Part shown: piece by piece, positions 5,545 to 6,204 of the stretch | Numbering within the stretch: the first letter of the stretch is position 1 | How the letters are laid out: each line of letters opens with the position of its first letter | Source: an uncultured Oscillospiraceae bacterium | GTDB taxonomy: Bacteria > Bacillota > Clostridia > Oscillospirales > Oscillospiraceae | NCBI GenBank assembly: GCA_905233595.1 | Contig: CAJOFI010000117.1 | Location: 1-6,204 of the forward strand | Length of the DNA stretch: 6,204 nucleotides | Direction of reading: 5' to 3' | Notes under the pieces: generated by a model | The model's database searches: none | What the model was told of the DNA's origin: nothing | Seen by the model: the letters and a program-made list of their open reading frames with translations, nothing else | Made by a program: the position numbers and the translations under genes

Positions 5545-6204
5545 ATGGAAAAGATCACAAGACGGGACTTCCTCAGGGGCGGCGCCGCGATGGCGCTGAG
5601 CGCCGCGGCGGCGGGGCTTGCGCCCTGGCTATCCGGCTGCGGCACGGAGACGGCGCCCGAGGCCGTGGTGCCCACGGTGACGCCCACGCCGGAGATGTCC
5701 CCGATCCCCACCTTCTCGCCGGACGCGGTGCTCTATGAGACCACGGTCGGCACGACCAACTGCTATAAGGCGCCCGGGGAACCGGAGGACGGTTTTCTCG
5801 GCGTGATCGAGACGGGGGTCCAGGCGGAATTCCTGCGCGAGGAGGGGGAGGACACGCTTCTCCGCCTGCCCGGCGGCATGGAGGTCTGGGTCAGCTCCTG
5901 GATGATCGACCCCGTGGACGAGCAGGAGAAGAAAAAGCGGGACGACGGCATTTTCAGCCGCGCGCTGAACCGGGAGCGCCTGCTGGAGCTGGAGAGCCGC
6001 CCGCTCTTCACCTGCGCGCAGCAGCAGACGCCCTGCCGCTCTCTCCCGGAAGAGGGGGCGCGCACGGTCTATCTCCTCGCCGCCGGAAACCAGGTCACGG
6101 TCTGCGGCCGGGAGGGGGACTTCTACCTCGTCAAGCTCCCCATCGGGCGTTACGCCTACGCCCCGGTCGCCGCGCTCTGCTGCGACAGCGTCTACCGCGT
6201 GCTC
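5545..6204 (+). CDS. Twin-arginine lipoprotein with SH3-like segments, 3' end missing
   Basis: Reading from ATG 5545, the frame stays open for 220 codons to the window end. GAGGGGG (5531-5537) lies 7 bases upstream and overlaps the preceding stop, so the two genes are almost surely co-transcribed. The N-terminus begins MEKITRRDFLRGG, a clear Tat (RRxFL) motif, followed by an Ala-rich hydrophobic stretch ending in the lipobox LSGC with Cys32 as lipidation site. This predicts a lipoprotein on the outer face of the membrane. A Pro/Thr-rich linker (about 36-58) follows, then two segments resembling bacterial SH3 domains: about 64-121 (KAPGEPEDGFLGVIETG to GGMEVWVSSWM) and about 153-215 (LFTCAQQQTPC to GRYAYAPVAAL). 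A charged EQEKKKRDD stretch lies between them. SH3-like domains commonly bind peptidoglycan. Any catalytic domain would be past the edge, so function is unassigned. Confidence 0.85.
   Translation, partial: MEKITRRDFLRGGAAMALSAAAAGLAPWLSGCGTETAPEAVVPTVTPTPEMSPIPTFSPDAVLYETTVGTTNCYKAPGEPEDGFLGVIETGVQAEFLREEGEDTLLRLPGGMEVWVSSWMIDPVDEQEKKKRDDGIFSRALNRERLLELESRPLFTCAQQQTPCRSLPEEGARTVYLLAAGNQVTVCGREGDFYLVKLPIGRYAYAPVAALCCDSVYRVL

Overview
This window of about 6.2 kb looks like chromosomal DNA of a GC-rich member of the Clostridia, probably a gut Oscillospiraceae-type organism. The evidence is the conserved Firmicutes order yqeK-rsfS-leuS, a clostridial-style S21 protein, strong sigma-A promoters, a GC-rich nested-hairpin repeat of a kind I remember from gut clostridial genomes, and SLH/transglutaminase envelope proteins. 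The genus cannot be fixed from the sequence alone. All recognised genes lie on the + strand.

Positions 1-3533 are a housekeeping block. It starts with the 3' part of yqeK (HD-domain diadenosine tetraphosphate hydrolase), followed after 13 bases by rsfS (ribosome silencing factor). A 148-base gap then holds a 106-base palindromic repeat built of four small hairpins. Next is leuS (leucyl-tRNA synthetase). The leuS reading frame is broken near 2583-2594: sequence coding for roughly 15-25 conserved residues is missing and the frame shifts, leaving two overlapping fragments. Because leuS is normally essential and single-copy, an assembly or sequencing error is the first explanation to test, but the junction also fits a real deletion at a 4-base microhomology.

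Positions 3534-3906 hold a self-contained rpsU (ribosomal protein S21) transcription unit. It has a perfect TTGACA-17-TATAAT promoter, a leader of about 60 bases with two adjacent hairpins (the second, capped by a GCAA tetraloop, can extend to pair with the Shine-Dalgarno sequence), the 61-codon gene, and a strong intrinsic terminator.

Positions 3946-6204 look like a cell-envelope operon. An extended -10 promoter precedes a 500-residue membrane-anchored protein with an InlB-type beta-grasp repeat, three SLH-like motifs and a complete Cys-His-Asp transglutaminase-like core. Twelve bases later begins a lipoprotein with both a twin-arginine motif and a lipobox, followed by two SH3-like segments. 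It runs off the window end.

I do not see a defence system, CRISPR array, tRNA, rRNA or insertion sequence. The points most worth a second look are the leuS lesion, the hairpin repeat, the rpsU leader and the envelope gene pair. No stretch over 300 bases lacks a gene.
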